Position numbers and translations under genes: made by a program. Below, piece by piece: positions 60,534-64,000 of a stretch of DNA of 64,000 nt; position 1 is the stretch's first letter, and each line of letters starts with the position of its first letter. The stretch lies in contig NC_068562.1 of NCBI RefSeq assembly GCF_022201045.2, positions 18,661,001 to 18,725,000 on the forward strand, read 5' to 3'. Origin of the DNA: Citrus sinensis. Its lineage: Eukaryota > Streptophyta > Magnoliopsida > Sapindales > Rutaceae. Below the pieces are notes generated by a model that saw only the letters and a list, made by a program, of their open reading frames with translations, made no database searches and was not told the DNA's origin.

Positions 60534-63500
60534 ATGATGATGGATGATGATATGGAGAATGGTGGTTTGGGGCCTTACCAAGATCGGCCGAGGACGTTCC
60601 CCAACATGCGTAGTAAACCTTATGTTCCTATGGTAAGTAGGCAGCAGTATAGCATTTACATATTTGTCAAGTCTTGTAGAAATTTCTTTCATTGGATCAT
60701 CTATTGTTGCCATCAATCATGCCCAGAATAGCTATAGGAACTGTCTATGGGATACTCCACCCTTTAAGAATAGCCAAACAGGGAGAGATGGTTAATTGTG
60801 AAAATTTTATAAAATTTGAATTGAAGATCTAGTGTACTGTTTTATAACCTGGGGGACTTTGGGGCACTATTCAAGAGCAAGGATTTATTTGGATGAGCCG
60901 ATGACAGAACATGTGCTATATACTCCTAGGATTCTCACCATTTAAAGAGATATATATTTAATGGTGCAGTTGAAAAGTATAATTTATCTGTGAGTATAAA
61001 ATAATTTTAGTTGATTTTGAGATCCTAGTCAATTTTGGTTTAGTTTCTGTCAGTGGTTTTGTTGTGTTCAGTGATTAAGTCTATGGCAATTGAATGTCTT
61101 TTTGGGTATTTTGTGTTGTTTGTTCATTGCTAATTTCCTGTTTGCATCATTTTTTTTTTGTTAGCTTTCTCCTATGGACTTTATTGAATTCCTGTTTGCA
61201 GATTTTCCGGATCCTTATGCGGATAAATATCCGTGTTCTTTTTGTACTCCTGCTGTTGTGTCTTGGGGTGGTCTTTTACATTGGAGCAAGTACTTCTCCG
61301 ATTATTGTGTTTGTCTTCTCAGTTTGCATTATTACCTTCATCTTGTCGATATATCTTTGTAAGTGGGTACTCTCAAAGGATGAGGGACCTCCAGAGATGG
61401 CTCAGGTACAATTTTTCCTCTGTGTTTAGCTCATTTGTTTTATTAAATTCTTCATGTGGACATTGATTTTTGTTGTATGATACTGGATTATGCATGAGTA
61501 ACATGCGGCAGCAAAAACTTAAGAAGAGGGAATAATGTGATGTCTCTCTGTGTCTTTCTTTTACTTTCTTAAGCTTGCAGGCAAATTGAGTTGAATTCAT
61601 ACTAAAATTTTGTGCTTTTCGTTCTCTCTTTAGTTTATGCATAACAGTTGTCCTTTATCTTGTGCTTTGAATTTTTTAAATGATCTTTTTCCACCTATCA
61701 AAACAATTTTTATTCTTATCCTGAGCTTATTATTTTGTTTTCTAGATATCAGATGCAATACGAGATGGAGCTGAAGGCTTCTTCAGGACCCAGTATGGGA
61801 CTATCTCTAAGATGGCATGTTTGCTTGCTTTGGTGATTTTTTGCATTTACCTGTTTCGCAATACAACCCCTCAACAAGAAGCTTCTGGCATTGGGAGGTG
61901 ATGATAATGTCAACGTATATTATGAGTAATTAATTTACATATTACCTAATATTTCCTCCTATGTCATCTTGCTAAAAGATCAATGCTCTTGTTTTACTGG
62001 CTGATGCAGGTCAAATTCTGCCTGTATTACTGTTGCTGCATTCCTTTTGGGGGCTTTATGTTCAGGAATTGCAGGATATGTAGGGATGTGGGTGTCTGTA
62101 CGTGCAAATGTTCGAGTGTCCAGTGCTGCAAGACGGTCTGCAAGAGAGGCATTGCAGGTTGTTTTCTTTTTAGTCTGTATTTTTAGTATGTTGTTTCTTA
62201 AAAGCTGCAGATCTGTTTGATAACCTACGAATATAATGTTCAGATAGCTGTTCGTGCTGGTGGTTTCTCTGCTATTGTGGTTGTTGGTATGGCTGTAATT
62301 GGCATAGCCATCCTTTATGCCACATTTTATGTTTGGCTTGGAGTGGATACACCAGGTTCAATGAAGGTTACTGATTGTAGGTGTCTTTTTCCTTTTTACT
62401 TCTATTTGTTGTTATGAAAATTATCATGCTACATGCATAAGGTTGTGATTTTGTTTTTTTTTTTAATTTAATTTTTGTATTGTTATGTGCTTGAAACTAA
62501 ATATTTAGTTGTTATGCTTTATCTTCTCTATGTAATCATATTACAATTTTTGCTGTGTTAAGGAGATTGCTTTATATTTATACATGTATGGTGATTATAA
62601 TTTGCTATCATCAAAATACTGTTGATTATTGGCTTTAGGTTATCAGGAATAAACTTGTAGATATGTTGCCTTTTGTTGGAATTTCAGGAAGGCATTGTTA
62701 ATCAGCTAGTTTATGGGTGTGAAAATGAACATGTTTTATTTGTACTTCTGAACAATATACCAAAGAAATTCAGGGCATAGGAATTTTGAGTTATTCAACA
62801 AATTTTTGGATTTTTTTACTTGTATGATATAATTGAATTTGGTTGATTAGCCTTTTTACTGATAGACCAGTGGCCAATTGTAAGCAAAGTTGCAGATCTT
62901 CATACTGCAATGGGTTTAGCTTGTTTGTTGTCCGCACACCGCGCACCTCCAACTAGAAAAGTAAACCAAACTGTGGTGTGCAAATATATTATCTTACTGC
63001 ATCTAGAAGTGATTTAACATGTGACCATGTCCGTTATGACGTTCTGTTTCCAATCCTATAGTACTATTTGAAAGATGGCAAATTTGTCATGTATGAGTAA
63101 CTTCTTTCTCTTGATTGTCTACGCATCTCCTTTCCATGCTGATATAATAAGCAATTGTGGTTATTTTTTTTGTAGACTTGTCACTTACTGTTTTGAAGCT
63201 TATTCTTTGGTTGATTGTTTCTTATTCTTTTCCAGTGCCTCTTCTTCTTGTGGGGTATGGTTTTGGGGCTTCATTTGTTGCACTGTTTGCCCAGTTGGGT
63301 GGTGGAATATACACAAAAGCTGCTGATGTTGGGGCAGATCTTGTTGGGAAAGTGGAGCAGGGAATACCTGAAGATGATCCTCGGAATCCTGCTGTCATTG
63401 CAGATTTGGTAACTCTCATTCACCTTTGCAACTGCAACTTTTTCAGCATTGAATTTTTGCATATTGTCCTAATTAATATTCTGAGATGTAGTTTGTAAGT

Positions 63501-64000
63501 CAGCCAGAAGTGCATGTCCATAGTCAGTATTATAAGAAATTGACACACAAGAATAGGAGTATATAAGGTTTAAGCTGACTGTAGTGCATGTACTTACAGC
63601 AATTTCTCTCAACCTTTCCCCGTATGCTTTTACAACGATAAATGTGATCTCAATTTAATGTCAATTTCTTGAATTTTTATAGTCTCTTATGCATGATACG
63701 TCATATGTGGTTCATAGTTGAATGTATCTGTTATTGTTTGACAATAAGTTCTGGATAGAAAATCATGCGTTTCAGGAACCTTTTTGTCCACATATAATCT
63801 GTTGATTTAGGGGCATGTTGACTTTTATGGTTGTTTTCTCTTTCTATACATTTGGTGGTCGATGTGTTTGCTAACTTGCACTTCCCTTCCAATATAGTAA
63901 GGCTTAATTTCTAATCGCTATAAATATAGTAGAACCTCTGATGTAGGAAGTTAATTTAGGTTATTATGGGAATTTTAAGATTCTAGAATTTTATTATTTA
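60534..64000 (+). CDS. Type II (AVP2-like) proton-translocating pyrophosphatase, 5' part
   Basis: This endomembrane pump couples PPi hydrolysis to H+ transport; plant type II enzymes are K+-independent and sit on Golgi-type membranes. Exons inferred are 60534-60632, 61202-61405, 61746-61897, 62010-62157, 62244-62376 and 63236-63408. The rest lies beyond the window. The N-terminus ([11 protein letters not shown], then [12 protein letters not shown]) and a run of transmembrane helices from exon 2 onward match the type II family. Exon 6 holds the PPi-binding stretch with [11 protein letters not shown] and [13 protein letters not shown]. The start is the first ATG of an ATG triplet; the upstream in-frame codons lack ATG. 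Phases join cleanly. The gene looks intact as far as seen, and the later catalytic motifs are outside the window. Confidence 0.93.
63409..64000 (+). other. Intron 6 of the pyrophosphatase gene, cut by the window edge
   Basis: A GT donor at 63409 follows exon 6. No acceptor with matching coding was found before the end of the window. Confidence 0.6.

Noticed and set aside
1-64000. CRISPR arrays, operons, rRNA or tRNA genes
   Set aside because: Plant nuclear sequence; no regular spacer array and no tRNA cloverleaf or rRNA segment recognised. TGGTATCAGAGCC sites are primer-binding sites, not tRNA genes.

Overview
The window reads as nuclear DNA of a eudicot plant. It is AT-rich, has GT-AG introns, two ordinary plant housekeeping genes, and dense nested transposable elements with tRNA-Met primer-binding sites. 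I cannot name the species from sequence alone. Two genes look like normal host genes. One is a complete nine-exon legumain / vacuolar processing enzyme at 7094-9405. The other is the 5' part of a type II (AVP2-like) proton-pumping pyrophosphatase that starts at 60534 and runs off the right edge.

The left end (1 to about 4990) is a decayed endogenous caulimovirid. It holds a movement protein, two successive aspartic-protease-like domains, a broken transactivator/viroplasmin-type ORF, a repeat-bearing intergenic region, a small ORF with one stop, a tRNA-Met primer-binding site, and two short ORFs joined by an ATGA overlap. No reverse transcriptase or RNase H was found.

From about 11.1 kb to 47.5 kb lies what I propose is one giant Mutator-like element (MULE) of about 36 kb. 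A 41-nt block at 11125-11165 recurs in inverted orientation at 47424-47464 with 34/41 matches. Looser similarity extends about 200 bp inward from each end. Between the two ends, in order, are: a broken MuDR-type transposase (minus strand), a proline-rich CCHC protein gene, a small viroplasmin-domain protein with a C-terminal membrane segment, a broken F-box/LRR/FBD gene, an intact 873-residue FAR1/FHY3-type transposase, and, tail-to-tail with it, a multi-exon Ulp1 (C48) protease gene carrying one in-frame stop. A Ty3/gypsy retrotransposon (20429-25843, TSD GTATC) and a hAT-like non-autonomous element (about 26234-27028) are nested inside.

Right of the giant element is a small hAT-like element with TIRs CAGGGGC.../...CACCCCTG at 47626 and 56945. 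It was split by a Ty1/copia element (47945-56490, TSD ATTTA). The two 1546-bp copia LTRs look identical by eye, although the interior coding region is heavily decayed. The stretch 56.9-60.5 kb is AT-rich intergenic DNA with a clear 38-bp-arm foldback at 58423-58539, leading to the pyrophosphatase gene.

How the parts work together: the host genes are independent of the elements. The FAR1-like protein could in principle be the transposase of the giant element. The Ulp1, viroplasmin and F-box genes would then be cargo or accessory genes. That grouping is inference from the flanking inverted repeats.
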